Source: Salinibacterium sp. G-O1 (lineage in GTDB: Bacteria > Actinomycetota > Actinomycetes > Actinomycetales > Microbacteriaceae). Taken from it: DNA of 64,000 bases. The notes below the pieces were generated by a model. The model had not been told where the DNA came from and ran no database searches. It saw nothing but the letters and a program-made list of their open reading frames with translations. Positions 17,313 through 26,557 of this stretch are shown one piece after another; position 1 is the stretch's first letter; the number at the start of each line of letters is the position of its first letter. The stretch spans positions 248,001 through 312,000 of the forward strand of contig NZ_JASISV010000001.1 in the NCBI RefSeq assembly GCF_030063305.1, in the 5' to 3' direction. The position numbers were made by a program, and so were the translations under genes.

Positions 17313-18100
17313 CGCAGAGCCACCTTTGCCTCATGCATCGCCATCGGATCCTTTCGTAAGCTCGCAACAGGATTGGTCAGTACTCCCAGGCCATCCAGCG
17401 CGATCGAAACCTCATCGCCGTCGCTGATGGGCGTCATCGTGCCTGGCGCCCCGGTGAGCACCACGTCTCCGGGCCCGAGGGTCATGATCGAGGTCAGGTA
17501 CACGATCAGCTCGACGACTCCGTAGCTCAGGTCTGATGTCGAGCCGCTCACGCGACGCTCGCCATTGACGATGACGTCGATGGCCACATCGTGGGGGTCG
17601 AGGCCGCGGTGGATCCATGGCCCCAGCGGTGTGAATCCGTCACCGTTCTTGGCCTGGGTCATCATGCTGTCGAGACTCACCTGCTCGATCGCCGTCACGT
17701 CGTTCGCGACGGTGAAGCCGAGGATTGCCTCCGCGACATCGTCGGCGGCGAGGTGCCGGGATGAGCGACGCATGACGACCGCGAGTTCACCCTCCGCGTT
17801 TACTATCCCGGCTGCACTGTCGAGAAGGATTGCTTCTCCCGGCCCCACTGCGGTGCGCGCTGATTTGGTGAATGCCTGGGGAGGAAGATGACGATCTCCC
17901 GGGCCGTTGTGCGCCATCCCGAGGATCACCCGCGGTTCACATGGCGCGAGAAACTCGACATCCATGCCGAATCGCTCACCGGTCAGGGTCAGTCGATCCG
18001 CATAAGGATCGTGGATGCCTGCCCATTCGCCGTCGGAGAAGGCGACGGCGACGGGGCCGCTTCGCGTCGCGATTCTGGCGACGCGATCAATAGAACTCAA
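17309..18100 (-). CDS. Fumarylacetoacetate hydrolase-family enzyme
   Basis: A 263-residue protein of the FAH fold. It begins with a short N-terminal domain and contains the metal-binding segment NAEGELAVVM (about residues 112-121), the NDVTA motif and the C-terminal DVVLTGAPGTMTPISDGDEVSI region that closes the active site. Family members cleave or isomerise beta-diketo acids, including 2,4-diketo-3-deoxy sugar acids. In this operon the latter class fits better than aromatic catabolism, because a KDG-kinase-like gene and a D-2-hydroxyacid dehydrogenase are adjacent; that is inference. It overlaps the dehydrogenase gene by 14 bases and the kinase gene by four. Confidence 0.85.
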   Translation of the reverse strand: MSSIDRVARIATRSGPVAVAFSDGEWAGIHDPYADRLTLTGERFGMDVEFLAPCEPRVILGMAHNGPGDRHLPPQAFTKSARTAVGPGEAILLDSAAGIVNAEGELAVVMRRSSRHLAADDVAEAILGFTVANDVTAIEQVSLDSMMTQAKNGDGFTPLGPWIHRGLDPHDVAIDVIVNGERRVSGSTSDLSYGVVELIVYLTSIMTLGPGDVVLTGAPGTMTPISDGDEVSIALDGLGVLTNPVASLRKDPMAMHEAKVALR

Positions 18101-19145
18101 CGGTGTTCACCACATTCTTGAGAGGTCGGCCATCGAGAAGGCTGGCCGCGTTGTGCGCGAACAGGTCGATGATGAGGTCTGGTTCGTTGCCTGAGGCGGC
18201 AGCGGTGTGGGGGCTGATCAGGACGTTGGGCATGTCCCAGAGGGCACTTGCCGTCTCGAGTGGTTCCCGCTCGAACACGTCCAGAGCCGCGAATCCGACG
18301 CGTCCCGAGCGCAGCGCGGCCGTCAGCGCCGTCTCGTCAACCACAGAACCACGCCCGACATTGACGAAGGTCGCTCCCGGTTTGAGGGCGGCGAAGAAGC
18401 CTTCGCCGATCAGGCCGGCCGTCGCATCCGTGCCGGGCAGGGTCACAACGACGGCGTCCGCACGCGCGACGACGCTGTCCAGTTCGTCGGGATGCACAAG
18501 CTCATCCACCCCGTCCACGGGCAGGCCGGTACGGCTGGTGCCGATCACGCGGCATCCGAGGGCCTTCACCAGACGCACGAGCGCGCTGCCGATGCCGCCG
18601 AGGCCGATCACCACGATCGTCTGTTGGCTGAGCTGGTTCATTTCCCAGCCCGCCCAGGCGTGTTCCGCCTGCTGGGAGCGCAGCCGGGGCAGGTTCTTGG
18701 CTCCGGCGAGCAACCCCAGCAGGGCGAATTCCGAGAGCGGGCCGCCATGCACACCCGCCGACGTCGTGAAGACGACACGTTCGAGCTCGTGGGCATCGAG
18801 ACCGGCCACTCTCACTTGCGCGCCACCACCGGCCGCCATTGTCTGAACCCACCTCAGCCGCGGATTCGCCCGCACCGCGCGCCGAAGGGCGTCGGGGCTC
18901 AGATCGGGGATGCCGAACAGGGCATCAGCGGAGTCGAGCAGCCGCTCGAACGCCGTCGTCTGGGCAGGCGTCCGGGCAAAGTCCGGGTCTCCGCGGTAGT
19001 CAGTCGCGTGCCGCATGGCGGGCATGAGTGAGGGATCCCACAGCAGGTCGATCCGTGGTTCCAGCTGCAGCAGTCGATCACACTGAGGCTTGCCCAACGG
19101 GGTCGCCATCGCGACGCGCAGTCGCTCGGGTGTTGCCGCAGACAT
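18087..19145 (-). CDS. D-2-hydroxyacid dehydrogenase, NAD(P)-dependent
   Basis: A 352-residue D-isomer-specific 2-hydroxyacid dehydrogenase. The Rossmann motif GLGGIGSALVRLVKALG lies near residue 185, followed by the family signature VNVGRGSVVDE, the catalytic-glutamate region DVFEREPL and the catalytic histidine in ISPHTAA. It would reduce a 2-keto acid to a D-2-hydroxy acid or the reverse. Its N-terminal 100 residues are longer and less conserved than in glycerate dehydrogenases. The start codon overlaps the stop of the upstream ABC ATPase by one base, so it belongs to the transport operon and is likely to act on the imported compound. Confidence 0.88.
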   Translation of the reverse strand: MSAATPERLRVAMATPLGKPQCDRLLQLEPRIDLLWDPSLMPAMRHATDYRGDPDFARTPAQTTAFERLLDSADALFGIPDLSPDALRRAVRANPRLRWVQTMAAGGGAQVRVAGLDAHELERVVFTTSAGVHGGPLSEFALLGLLAGAKNLPRLRSQQAEHAWAGWEMNQLSQQTIVVIGLGGIGSALVRLVKALGCRVIGTSRTGLPVDGVDELVHPDELDSVVARADAVVVTLPGTDATAGLIGEGFFAALKPGATFVNVGRGSVVDETALTAALRSGRVGFAALDVFEREPLETASALWDMPNVLISPHTAAASGNEPDLIIDLFAHNAASLLDGRPLKNVVNTVEFY

Positions 19146-19870
19146 CAGATCATCTTGCTGAGGAATGCCTTGGTGCGCTCGTGTTGCGGCGCCCCGAACA
19201 GCTCGGCGGGTGTGCCTTCCTCAACGACGACTCCGCCATCCATGAACATCACTCGGTCTGACACCTCGCGTGCGAAACCCATCTCGTGGGTGACAACCAC
19301 CATCGTCATCCCCTCTTCGGCGAGTTTCTTCATCACGCCAAGAACCTCGCCCACAGTTTCGGGGTCAAGCGCCGAGGTGGGCTCGTCGAAGAGCATGACC
19401 TTGGGCTCCATGGCGAGCGCCCTGGCGATCGCGACTCGCTGCATTTGACCGCCCGAGAGTGTGCGCGGGTATACGTCGGCCTTGTCGGTCAGGCCGACTT
19501 TCTCGAGCAGCGCCATGCCACGCGTGCGCGCCTCCGCCTTGCTCACTTTCGTCACCTTCATTGGCGCGAGCATGATGTTTTCGATCACGGTCTTGTGAGG
19601 GAAGACGTTGAACGACTGGAACACCATGCCGACGTCGCGGCGCACGAGGTTCAGGTTGGTTTTCGACTTCGTGAGGTCGTGGCCGCAGATGGTGACTGTG
19701 CCGACGTTGAACGTCTCGAGGAAGTTCAGGCAGCGCAGGAACGTGCTCTTCCCCGACCCGGATGGGCCGATGATGCACAGCACCTCGCTCTGGGTCACGG
19801 TGCAGTCGATGCCCTTAAGAACCTCGAGCTGGCCGTACTTCTTGTGCAGTCCTTCAACTGAAATGATCAT
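19145..19870 (-). CDS. Polar-amino-acid-type ABC transporter ATP-binding protein
   Basis: A 241-residue ABC ATPase of the GlnQ/HisP group with Walker [11 protein letters not shown]-loop [10 protein letters not shown], signature LSGGQMQR and Walker [13 protein letters not shown], followed by the switch histidine in [10 protein letters not shown]. It energises import by the two permeases encoded immediately upstream. The 40 bases before the next gene upstream contain no other feature. Despite the amino-acid family label, the operon's catabolic genes point to an acidic carbohydrate or related keto acid as substrate. Confidence 0.93.
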   Translation of the reverse strand: MIISVEGLHKKYGQLEVLKGIDCTVTQSEVLCIIGPSGSGKSTFLRCLNFLETFNVGTVTICGHDLTKSKTNLNLVRRDVGMVFQSFNVFPHKTVIENIMLAPMKVTKVSKAEARTRGMALLEKVGLTDKADVYPRTLSGGQMQRVAIARALAMEPKVMLFDEPTSALDPETVGEVLGVMKKLAEEGMTMVVVTHEMGFAREVSDRVMFMDGGVVVEEGTPAELFGAPQHERTKAFLSKMI

Positions 19871-19910
19871 GCGATGACTCCGTTTGCGTGGATCGACAGG
19901 GGGATGGTGT

Positions 19911-20555
19911 TCATGCGAGTTTCCGTTCTGCCCATGACCCGAAAAGGGAGATGGGGAACGAGATGATGAAGTAGAGCAGCGCTACGACGAGGAATGTCGT
20001 CAGCGGCTCCTGGTTGATGGTCGTCACGATGCGGCCGGCTCGGGTGAGATCGACGAAGCCGATCACCGAGACGAGAGAAGACGCCTTCACCAGCGCGATG
20101 AGGAAGCCGATTCCCGGGGGCACGGCCATCTTGAGCGCTTGTGGCATTACCACCCAGATCAGCGACGTGAAGTAGTTCAGGCCCAGGGCCGTTGCCGCCT
20201 CGGACTGACCCTTCGGCACCGCCTGGATGCCGCCGCGCATGATCTCTGCCATGTACGCGCCCGAATAGATCGAGAGTGCGACCACGGCGGTGGCGCCACG
20301 ATCGAGCGTGAGCGACGGAACGATCAGGGGCAGCGCGAAGTAGGTGAACAGCAGGATGATGAGGATCGGCACACCGCGGATGAAGTTCACGTAGAGCGAG
20401 CTGACCCAGCGGGCGATCCGGCTCGGCGACGCCTTCGCGGTGCCGAACACGATGCCGAGGATGCTGCCGAGAATTCCGGATGCCGTGCAGATCACAATCG
20501 TCAGCCCGGCCCCGACCAGCAGCGGCGGGAGGTATTCGATGAAGTCGAAGTTCAT
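19911..20555 (-). CDS. Polar-amino-acid-type ABC transporter permease 2
   Basis: A 214-residue permease of the HisMQ/GlnP class with about five membrane helices and the cytoplasmic coupling loop [23 protein letters not shown] (EAA motif). ATG 20555 was preferred over the in-frame ATG four codons upstream because an AAGGA element ends five bases before it. The upstream ATG would overlap the stop codon of the preceding permease. It pairs with the permease at 20561-21214. Confidence 0.9.
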   Translation of the reverse strand: MNFDFIEYLPPLLVGAGLTIVICTASGILGSILGIVFGTAKASPSRIARWVSSLYVNFIRGVPILIILLFTYFALPLIVPSLTLDRGATAVVALSIYSGAYMAEIMRGGIQAVPKGQSEAATALGLNYFTSLIWVVMPQALKMAVPPGIGFLIALVKASSLVSVIGFVDLTRAGRIVTTINQEPLTTFLVVALLYFIISFPISLFGSWAERKLA

Positions 20556-20560
20556 GGTCC

Positions 20561-21214
20561 TTACCATTTGAATGCCACCTTCTCGATGGCGCGGGCGCCG
20601 TAGGCGATCGCAGCCGAGGTGAGGAAGTACAACAGCGCGCCGATAGTGAAGATCTCGAAGGTGCGCAGCGTCTGGGAGTTCAGGTTCTCGAGCACGGCCG
20701 TCAGCTCATCGAGCGAGATGACCGACCCGATCGACGAGAACAGGAACAGGATGATGAATTGGTTGGTGAGGGCTGGCAGCACATTCCGGATGCCGGGCAT
20801 GAGCACGACGTGCCGGAAGGTCTGGTCGTAGCGCATCCCGAGCGCACGACCCGCTTCACGGAGCCCGTTCGGCACGGCGTTGATGCCGGCTCGGAAGATT
20901 TCCGCGGTGTATGCGGCGTTATTGAGGCTCATACCGATCAGCACCGACCACAGCGGGTTGAAGTTGATGCCCACTTGGCCGAGGCCGAAGTAGATCAGAT
21001 ACAGCTGCACCAGCAACGGGGTGTTGCGGATGACCTCGACGTAGCCGCGGCCGAACCAGCGCAGGGCGCGGAACCTGCTGGCGCGTGCCAGGTAGATGAA
21101 CAGTCCGAGGAAGCTGCCTACGACGAAGCTCAGCGCCGTGACGTAGATGCTCACCCACAGTGCCTCGAGCATGATGGGGAGATACGGAAAGATGTCTCCG
21201 AAGTAGAGGGTCAT
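20561..21214 (-). CDS. Polar-amino-acid-type ABC transporter permease 1
   Basis: A 217-residue HisMQ-class permease with about five membrane segments and the EAA-type loop EAGRALGMRYDQTFRHVVLMP. It forms a heterodimer with the next gene product in related transporters. It lies 80 bases downstream of the solute-binding lipoprotein gene, and its start is followed by MTLYFGDIFPYLP, a typical N-terminus for the family. Confidence 0.9.
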   Translation of the reverse strand: MTLYFGDIFPYLPIMLEALWVSIYVTALSFVVGSFLGLFIYLARASRFRALRWFGRGYVEVIRNTPLLVQLYLIYFGLGQVGINFNPLWSVLIGMSLNNAAYTAEIFRAGINAVPNGLREAGRALGMRYDQTFRHVVLMPGIRNVLPALTNQFIILFLFSSIGSVISLDELTAVLENLNSQTLRTFEIFTIGALLYFLTSAAIAYGARAIEKVAFKW

Positions 21215-21294
21215 GCATGGCCTTTCTCGTTCACCATGTCAGCAGGGGGTGGTGCCCGGCGGCGGCCGATTGACCGCCGCCGGGTCGATCAGGG

Positions 21295-22113
21295 CTAGCC
21301 CACGATGGCGGGAAGTTCGCCGTCGCTCCACTTCTGGTAGATCTCGGCGTTTGCGCCGGAGGCGTTGAGGTTGCGGATGAAGTTGTTGAGGTAGTTCAGC
21401 CACACCTGGTCGGCGGGCAGCACGCCCATCGACACGAGGGAGGGGTTCAACTCATCGCCGTCGACGACGGCGAGCTTGTCGTTCTCCGCAGCCATGTTGC
21501 TCACAGTGGAGGCACCCTCGACGAGAGCGTCAACCTTGCCGGCGAGCAGCGCCGCCGCCGCGTCGGCGATTGTCTCGAAACGCTCGACATTGGTGTCGGG
21601 GAAGTACTTCGTCATGATGCTGTCGTTGGTGCTGCCGCGGGCGACCGAGACGGACTTGCCGGCGAGGTCTTCGTAACCGTTGACCGGGTTCTCAACGCGG
21701 AACAGAACGCGCGCTCCGTGCGCAACGTAAGGAATGGTGAATCCGGCTTCCTTCGCGCGCTCGTCCGTGGCGGTCCACTCCGAGATGTTCACGTCGACGC
21801 GGTCGGCCTTCAGCAGGGGCAGGCGCCCGGTTCCGTCTGTCGCGACCAGTTCGAGCTCAACACCGAGGGCTTCAGCGAGCTTGGTGGCGATGTCGATGTC
21901 GTATCCCTCGAACTCGCCCGATGGCGTCTGCACGCTCCACGGCGGGTAGTCCGGGAGAACGGCAACGCGAAGCGTGCCGGACTTGATGACCTTGTCGAGC
22001 TGGCTCTGCGAGCTCGCACCCGCTGAGGCGCCGGTGGGTGATGTGCACCCGGTGAGCAGGAGCGCGACGGCGAGGGCCGGGATGAGGGCGAGTTTCAGAT
22101 TGAACTTGCGCAT
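21295..22113 (-). CDS. ABC transporter substrate-binding lipoprotein (polar-amino-acid type)
   Basis: A 272-residue family 3 solute-binding protein. Its signal peptide (MRKFNLKLALIPALAVALLLTGC) ends in the lipobox LTGC, so it should be anchored on the outer face of the membrane by Cys23. The binding fold is recognisable from GTLRVAVLPDYPPWS, GYDIDIATKLAEALG and the DVNISEWTATDERAK region. ATG 22113 is preceded by TGGAG at correct spacing; an open frame continues 85 codons upstream through the promoter region but is not translated. It is the first gene of the IclR-region operon. Confidence 0.92.
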   Translation of the reverse strand: MRKFNLKLALIPALAVALLLTGCTSPTGASAGASSQSQLDKVIKSGTLRVAVLPDYPPWSVQTPSGEFEGYDIDIATKLAEALGVELELVATDGTGRLPLLKADRVDVNISEWTATDERAKEAGFTIPYVAHGARVLFRVENPVNGYEDLAGKSVSVARGSTNDSIMTKYFPDTNVERFETIADAAAALLAGKVDALVEGASTVSNMAAENDKLAVVDGDELNPSLVSMGVLPADQVWLNYLNNFIRNLNASGANAEIYQKWSDGELPAIVG

Positions 22114-22156
22114 GTGTAAATCTCCAGAGGTAGCTTCATTGGTATCTGCGGGATGT

Positions 22157-22171
22157 TCCCATATGATGGGA
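22157..22171. promoter_or_regulatory. Perfect 6-3-6 palindrome, candidate IclR-type operator
   Basis: TCCCAT at 22157-22162 and ATGGGA at 22166-22171 are exact inverse complements with a three-base spacer. The site lies 44 bases upstream of the binding-protein start and about 100 bases upstream of the divergent regulator gene, a standard position for autoregulation plus operon control. Assignment to the neighbouring IclR protein is inferred from position. Confidence 0.55.
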
Positions 22172-22272
22172 GCAGTTCTTGCTGTGTGAGAGCATAGCAG
22201 TGCAAGGGTACGTTGTGTCCACCACCAATTTCCGGATGTTCCGATGCAGCACCCTCGACGACGAAGTGAAGG

Positions 22273-23055
22273 ATGATGACCGACGCAACCGACAATGGAG
22301 CCGGCCGCACGCAAGACATGGTGGGCAAGGCTCTGTCCCTGCTGACACTGCTGGGCGAGCATCCCCACGGCGCTGTGGCGTCAGCGCTCGCCCGTGAGTC
22401 CGGCTTTCCGCTCAGCACCGCTCACCGGCTTCTCGGCATCCTGGTGCGCGAGGGGTTCGCCAAGTTCGAACAGACGACGCGTCAGTATGCTGTCGGCATC
22501 CGCATCTTCGAACTCGCGCAGAGCGTGTCTGTGGCGTACGGCTTTGCCGGAATGACGCGTCCCATTCTCGAGGAGCTGTCTGCGATAACGAAGGAAGCAT
22601 CCCTGCTCACCGTGCGCGACAACGATCGTCAGTTGTACGTTCAGACAATCGCGGGCCCCCAGCAGGTCAGCGTCAACGGTGAACCCGGTAGGCACGGACC
22701 CCTGCACTGCACCGCCGTGGGCAAAGTTCTCACCGCCTTCGCGGTCGACAGCGTGAGGGAGCAGTTGCTCGCCTCAATTTCCCTCGACGCCTGCAGCCCC
22801 AACTCCATCACTGACCGCGCGGCATTCCGCGTCGAGATCGAGAAGGTACGTCGGCTCGGCTACGCGATTGCCGACGAGGAGCACGAGCTCGGCATCCGCG
22901 CGATTGCGGTTCCCGTCTTCGTGCACGGCGAGGTGGTGGCGGCGTTGGCCACCGCAGCCCCGGCCTACCGCGCGTCTGTTGAGCGACTCGAGGAGTACGT
23001 GCCCCACCTGCACGAGACGGCACGCTCTCTCGCGACGGTCATGGCGCTGCAGTAG
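22273..23055 (+). CDS. IclR-family transcriptional regulator
   Basis: A 260-residue regulator with an N-terminal winged helix-turn-helix (about residues 15-75, containing SALARESGFPLSTAHRLLGILVREG) and a C-terminal effector-binding GAF-like IclR domain. Family hallmarks CTAVGKVLTAF and IADEEHELGIRAIAVPVF are present. It diverges from the transporter-catabolic operon and probably controls it in response to a pathway metabolite. The start is one of two adjacent ATG codons just after GAAGG; the second cannot be excluded. Confidence 0.92.
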   Translation: MMTDATDNGAGRTQDMVGKALSLLTLLGEHPHGAVASALARESGFPLSTAHRLLGILVREGFAKFEQTTRQYAVGIRIFELAQSVSVAYGFAGMTRPILEELSAITKEASLLTVRDNDRQLYVQTIAGPQQVSVNGEPGRHGPLHCTAVGKVLTAFAVDSVREQLLASISLDACSPNSITDRAAFRVEIEKVRRLGYAIADEEHELGIRAIAVPVFVHGEVVAALATAAPAYRASVERLEEYVPHLHETARSLATVMALQ

Positions 23056-23061
23056 CCCCGG

Positions 23062-24225
23062 TCAGAGCCCGAACGAACGGGCGATCAGCATGAGCTGCAC
23101 CTCCGTGGTGCCCTCGCCGATCTCCAGGATCTTGCTGTCGCGGTAGTGCCGGGCGACGACGTAGTCGTTCATGAAGCCGTAGCCGCCGTGGATCTGGGTC
23201 GCGTCGCGCGCGTTGTCCATTGCGGCTTCCGATGCCACGAGCTTGGCGATGGATGCCTCGGTCTTGAAGGGCTTGCCGGCGAGCATGAGGGCGGCGGCGT
23301 CGTAGTACGCGGTGCGTGCGACATGGGCCCTGGCCTGCATCCGGGCGATCTTGAACGCGATGCCCTGGTTCTTGCCGATCGGCTGGCCGAAGGTCTCGCG
23401 TTCCTTCGCGTACTTCACGCTCTCGTCAACGCAGCCTTGTGCCGCGCCGACGCTGAGTGCGGCGATGGCGATGCGCCCCTCATCGAGGATCTGCAGGAAA
23501 TTGGCGTAGCCACGGCCGCGCTGGCCGAGCAGATTCTCCTCGGGAACCCGCACATCGACCATCGTCAGCGGGTGGGTGTCTGAGGCGTTCCACCCGACCT
23601 TGTTGTAGGCGGGCTCAGCCGTGAACCCCGGCGTGGGCGTCGGCACGAGGATGGTCGAGATCTCCTTGGCACCGTTGGCCGCCGTCCCGGTCACGGCGGT
23701 GACGGTCACCAGCGACGTGATGTCGGTGCCGGAGTTGGTGATGAACTGCTTCGATCCGTTGATGACCCAGTGGTCGCCATCCAGAACAGCGCGCGTTCTG
23801 GTGCCACCCGCGTCGCTGCCGGCACCTGATTCGGTGAGTCCAAAGGCGGCCAGGTTCTCGCCACTGACGAGCCGCGGCAACCACTGATGTTTTTGCTCGT
23901 CGCTGCCGAAGCGAAACACCGGCATGGCGCCGAGAGATACCCCGGCCTCCAGCGTGATGGCGACGCTTTGGTCAACCTTGGCGAGTTCCTCGAGAGCGAG
24001 ACACAGTGCGAAGTAGTCGCCACCCATTCCTCCATACTCTTCCGGGAAGGGCAGCCCGAACAGGCCCATCTCGCCCATCTGGGCGACGACCTCATAAGGG
24101 AAGCTGTGCTGCGCGTCGTGCTCAGCGGAGACCGGAGCCACGACGGTTCGCGCGAAGTCCGCGACGGTATCGGCGAGCTCTTTGTACTCGTCGGGCAGAT
24201 TGCCGGTGGCGAGGTATTCGACCAT
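23062..24225 (-). CDS. Acyl-CoA dehydrogenase (FadE19-like)
   Basis: A 387-residue acyl-CoA dehydrogenase. FAD-binding segments FGLTESGAGSDAGG and WVINGSKQFITN, and the C-terminal QIHGGYGFMNDY, are all present. The catalytic glutamate appears at the usual C-terminal position, in EIGEGTTEV, whereas classical isovaleryl-CoA dehydrogenases keep their base elsewhere. It probably oxidises a short branched acyl-CoA from leucine, isoleucine or valine. It follows the TetR gene by 28 bases on the same strand and so should be co-regulated with the divergent carboxylase operon. The M. tuberculosis counterpart in the same gene neighbourhood is FadE19. ATG 24225 follows CAGGA. Confidence 0.9.
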   Translation of the reverse strand: MVEYLATGNLPDEYKELADTVADFARTVVAPVSAEHDAQHSFPYEVVAQMGEMGLFGLPFPEEYGGMGGDYFALCLALEELAKVDQSVAITLEAGVSLGAMPVFRFGSDEQKHQWLPRLVSGENLAAFGLTESGAGSDAGGTRTRAVLDGDHWVINGSKQFITNSGTDITSLVTVTAVTGTAANGAKEISTILVPTPTPGFTAEPAYNKVGWNASDTHPLTMVDVRVPEENLLGQRGRGYANFLQILDEGRIAIAALSVGAAQGCVDESVKYAKERETFGQPIGKNQGIAFKIARMQARAHVARTAYYDAAALMLAGKPFKTEASIAKLVASEAAMDNARDATQIHGGYGFMNDYVVARHYRDSKILEIGEGTTEVQLMLIARSFGL

Positions 24226-24253
24226 GGTGGTTCCTGTCTGTGGCGCGTTGTGA

Positions 24254-24886
24254 CTAGCTCTGTTTGGCGTGGAGGGAGGCGTGACCGAAGATCGCGCCGA
24301 GCGCGGCGTCGGTGAGCACGGCCCGCACGTTTGTCGCGGCATCCTGATCCGCGCTGTATGGCGTGGAGTTGAGGATGCCGAAGATGGCGTGCATGCGCAC
24401 CGCGAGGTCGGCGTCAGACAGCTCGGGCCGCAACCGGCCGGCGATCTGCTGCCATCCCTCGAGATAGGTGCGCTGGAGTCGTCGCACCTGTTGGTTTGCT
24501 TCGGGGGGAAGGTTGGCCAGTTCGCGATCCTGGATGCGGATGATGTCGCGCTCTTTGACGGCGAAGTCGGCGTGGAACGCGATCAGGTCTACGAAGGTGG
24601 CCAGGTCGTCGCGGCCCTCGGCGATGGTGGCCTCGAACCCGGCGAGAAGCCGTTCGCTCGCCCCGACGAGAAGCTCGATGAGCATCGCCTCCTTGCTCTG
24701 GAAGTGCCGATACAGCGCCGGACCGCTCACCCCGACCGCCGCGCCGAGGTCGTCGATAGACACCGCGTGATAACCCCGTTGGGCGAACAAATGGCCGGCT
24801 GCGCTCAGGTAGCGCTCGCGTCGATGCGCCTTCGCTTCAGCCCGCCAGGTCTCTGCCACAGAACAACCATAGCCATTGATGGACAT
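24254..24886 (-). CDS. TetR-family regulator of the branched-chain acyl-CoA genes
   Basis: A 210-residue TetR-type repressor with the DNA-binding helices at residues ~20-65 (AGHLFAQRGYHAVSIDDLGAAVGVSGPALYRHFQSK) and a helical ligand domain. It lies between the divergent carboxylase operon and the acyl-CoA dehydrogenase, and the 52-base gap in front of it holds two 16-bp palindromes that are almost certainly its operators. The ATG at 24886 starts only four bases from the first operator, so the mRNA may have little or no leader; a GTG nine codons later is an alternative start. Ligands of similar regulators are acyl-CoA esters. Confidence 0.9.
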   Translation of the reverse strand: MSINGYGCSVAETWRAEAKAHRRERYLSAAGHLFAQRGYHAVSIDDLGAAVGVSGPALYRHFQSKEAMLIELLVGASERLLAGFEATIAEGRDDLATFVDLIAFHADFAVKERDIIRIQDRELANLPPEANQQVRRLQRTYLEGWQQIAGRLRPELSDADLAVRMHAIFGILNSTPYSADQDAATNVRAVLTDAALGAIFGHASLHAKQS

Positions 24887-24890
24887 TTCA

Positions 24891-24906
24891 GTTAGGGATC
24901 GCTAAC
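24891..24906. promoter_or_regulatory. TetR operator copy 1
   Basis: GTTAGGGATCGCTAAC has inverted arms GTTAG and CTAAC around a GATC centre. It shares the pattern GTTAGnGATCnCTAAC with the second copy, whose centre is 24 bases away. It lies four bases before the regulator's start codon, so binding should repress the regulator and dehydrogenase genes. Confidence 0.8.
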
Positions 24907-24914
24907 CTATTTTT

Positions 24915-24930
24915 GTTAGCGATCACTAAC
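24915..24930. promoter_or_regulatory. TetR operator copy 2
   Basis: GTTAGCGATCACTAAC repeats the 16-bp operator pattern GTTAGnGATCnCTAAC. It lies eight bases before the first candidate start of the carboxylase beta gene. The two copies together occupy most of the 52-base divergent promoter, which implies simultaneous control of both transcripts. Confidence 0.8.
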
Positions 24931-24938
24931 CGAAATGG

Positions 24939-26552
24939 ATGATCATGCAGCCCCTCTCGAGTCAGGCGCGACCCGCCAGTGCGGAGTTCCAGGGCAACGA
25001 TGCCGCACAGCGTGCGGCGGTCGCAGAGCTTCGGGCGAAACTCGCCTCGACAGCGCTCGGCGGCACGGCCGCGGCCCGTGAACGGCACGTCTCGCGCGGC
25101 AAACTCCTGCCGCGCGATCGCATCGATGTGCTGCTCGACCGCGGAAGCGCCTTCCTCGAGATCGCGCCGTTGGCCGCGGACGGCATGTACAACGACGATG
25201 CGCCCGGCGCTGGCGTCATCGCGGGCATCGGCTTCATCCATTCACGACCGGTGATGATCGTCTGCAACGACGCGACGGTCAAGGGCGGCACCTACTTTCC
25301 GATGACGGTGAAGAAGCATCTGAGGGCCCAGGAGATCGCGGCCGAAAATGAGCTGCCGTGCGTCTACCTCGTCGATTCAGGTGGCGCGTTCCTGCCCCTG
25401 CAGGACGAGGTCTTCCCCGATCGGGATCATTTCGGGCGCATCTTCTACAACCAGGCGCGCATGTCGTCGCGGGGGATCGCCCAGATCGCGGCGGTCCTGG
25501 GATCGAGCACAGCGGGCGGCGCATACGTGCCCGCGATGAGCGACGAAACCATCATCGTGCGCAATCAGGGCACCATCTTCCTGGGCGGTCCGCCGCTCGT
25601 GCGGGCGGCCACGGGCGAGGTCGTCACGGCCGAGGATCTCGGTGGCGGGGTCACCCACACCAGGCACTCGGGCGTCGCCGACCACCTCGCCGACAACGAT
25701 GAGCATGCACTGCAGATCGTGCGAGACATCGTCGCCCAGCTGCCCCCGGCACGGGAGCGAGCGTGGGCAGTCTCGGCGCCCGCGGATCCAGTGGTCGACC
25801 CCGGACAGTTGTACGGCGTCGTCCCGACCGAGTTGACCGTGCCCTATGACGCCCGCGAGATCATCGCCCGCATCGTCGACGGCAGCGAGTTCCACGAATT
25901 CAAGCACGACTTCGGCGCGACCCTGGTGACGGGTTTCGCGAAAATCGACGGGCATCCGGTGGGCATCATCGCCAACAACGGGGTGCTGTTCTCCGAGTCG
26001 GCGCTCAAGGGCGCGCACTTCATAGAGCTGTGCGACAAACGGAAGATCCCGCTGCTCTTCCTGCAGAACATCACCGGATTCATGGTCGGCAAGGAATACG
26101 AGATGGGCGGCATCGCCAAGCACGGCGCCAAGATGGTCAACGCCGTCGCGTGTGCACGCGTGCCCAAACTCACCGTGATCGTGGGCGGGTCGTTCGGAGC
26201 GGGCAACTACTCCATGAGCGGGCGTGCCTACTCGCCGCGCTTCCTCTGGTCGTGGCCGGCCAGCCGCATCTCGGTGATGGGCGGACCGCAGGCCGCCTCC
26301 GTACTGGCGACGGTGCGACGCGCGCAGCTTGAGGATGCCGGCGAGACATGGTCTGAGTCCGACGAGACGGCGTTCAAGGCCCCGGTGCTCGACCAGTACG
26401 AGCGCGAGGGCAATCCGTATCACGCCACGGCCCGGCTGTGGGATGACGGCATCATCGACCCGGCCGACACCCGCACGGTCGTGAGCCTGGCGCTCGAGGT
26501 CTGCTCGCGCGCCCCGATGGAGGACGTCTCCTATGGCGTCTTCAGGATGTGA
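24939..26552 (+). CDS. accD1: Methylcrotonyl-CoA carboxylase-type carboxyltransferase beta subunit
   Basis: A 537-residue biotin-dependent acyl-CoA carboxyltransferase. The two crotonase-like halves are visible, with oxyanion-type glycines in [20 protein letters not shown] (first half) and [19 protein letters not shown] (second half). Segments such as [16 protein letters not shown] match methylcrotonyl-CoA carboxylases better than propionyl-CoA carboxylases. It transfers CO2 from carboxybiotin to 3-methylcrotonyl-CoA in leucine breakdown. Two start codons, 24939 and 24945, are possible and neither has a ribosome-binding site, consistent with a leaderless transcript. The alpha-subunit gene follows immediately. 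Confidence 0.9.
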   Translation: MIMQPLSSQARPASAEFQGNDAAQRAAVAELRAKLASTALGGTAAARERHVSRGKLLPRDRIDVLLDRGSAFLEIAPLAADGMYNDDAPGAGVIAGIGFIHSRPVMIVCNDATVKGGTYFPMTVKKHLRAQEIAAENELPCVYLVDSGGAFLPLQDEVFPDRDHFGRIFYNQARMSSRGIAQIAAVLGSSTAGGAYVPAMSDETIIVRNQGTIFLGGPPLVRAATGEVVTAEDLGGGVTHTRHSGVADHLADNDEHALQIVRDIVAQLPPARERAWAVSAPADPVVDPGQLYGVVPTELTVPYDAREIIARIVDGSEFHEFKHDFGATLVTGFAKIDGHPVGIIANNGVLFSESALKGAHFIELCDKRKIPLLFLQNITGFMVGKEYEMGGIAKHGAKMVNAVACARVPKLTVIVGGSFGAGNYSMSGRAYSPRFLWSWPASRISVMGGPQAASVLATVRRAQLEDAGETWSESDETAFKAPVLDQYEREGNPYHATARLWDDGIIDPADTRTVVSLALEVCSRAPMEDVSYGVFRM

Positions 26553-26557
26553 CGGGC

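Noticed and set aside
23062-24225. Firm name isovaleryl-CoA dehydrogenase
   Set aside because: The glutamate at the C-terminal catalytic position (EIGEGT) differs from the pattern recalled for classical isovaleryl-CoA dehydrogenases; the general name was kept.
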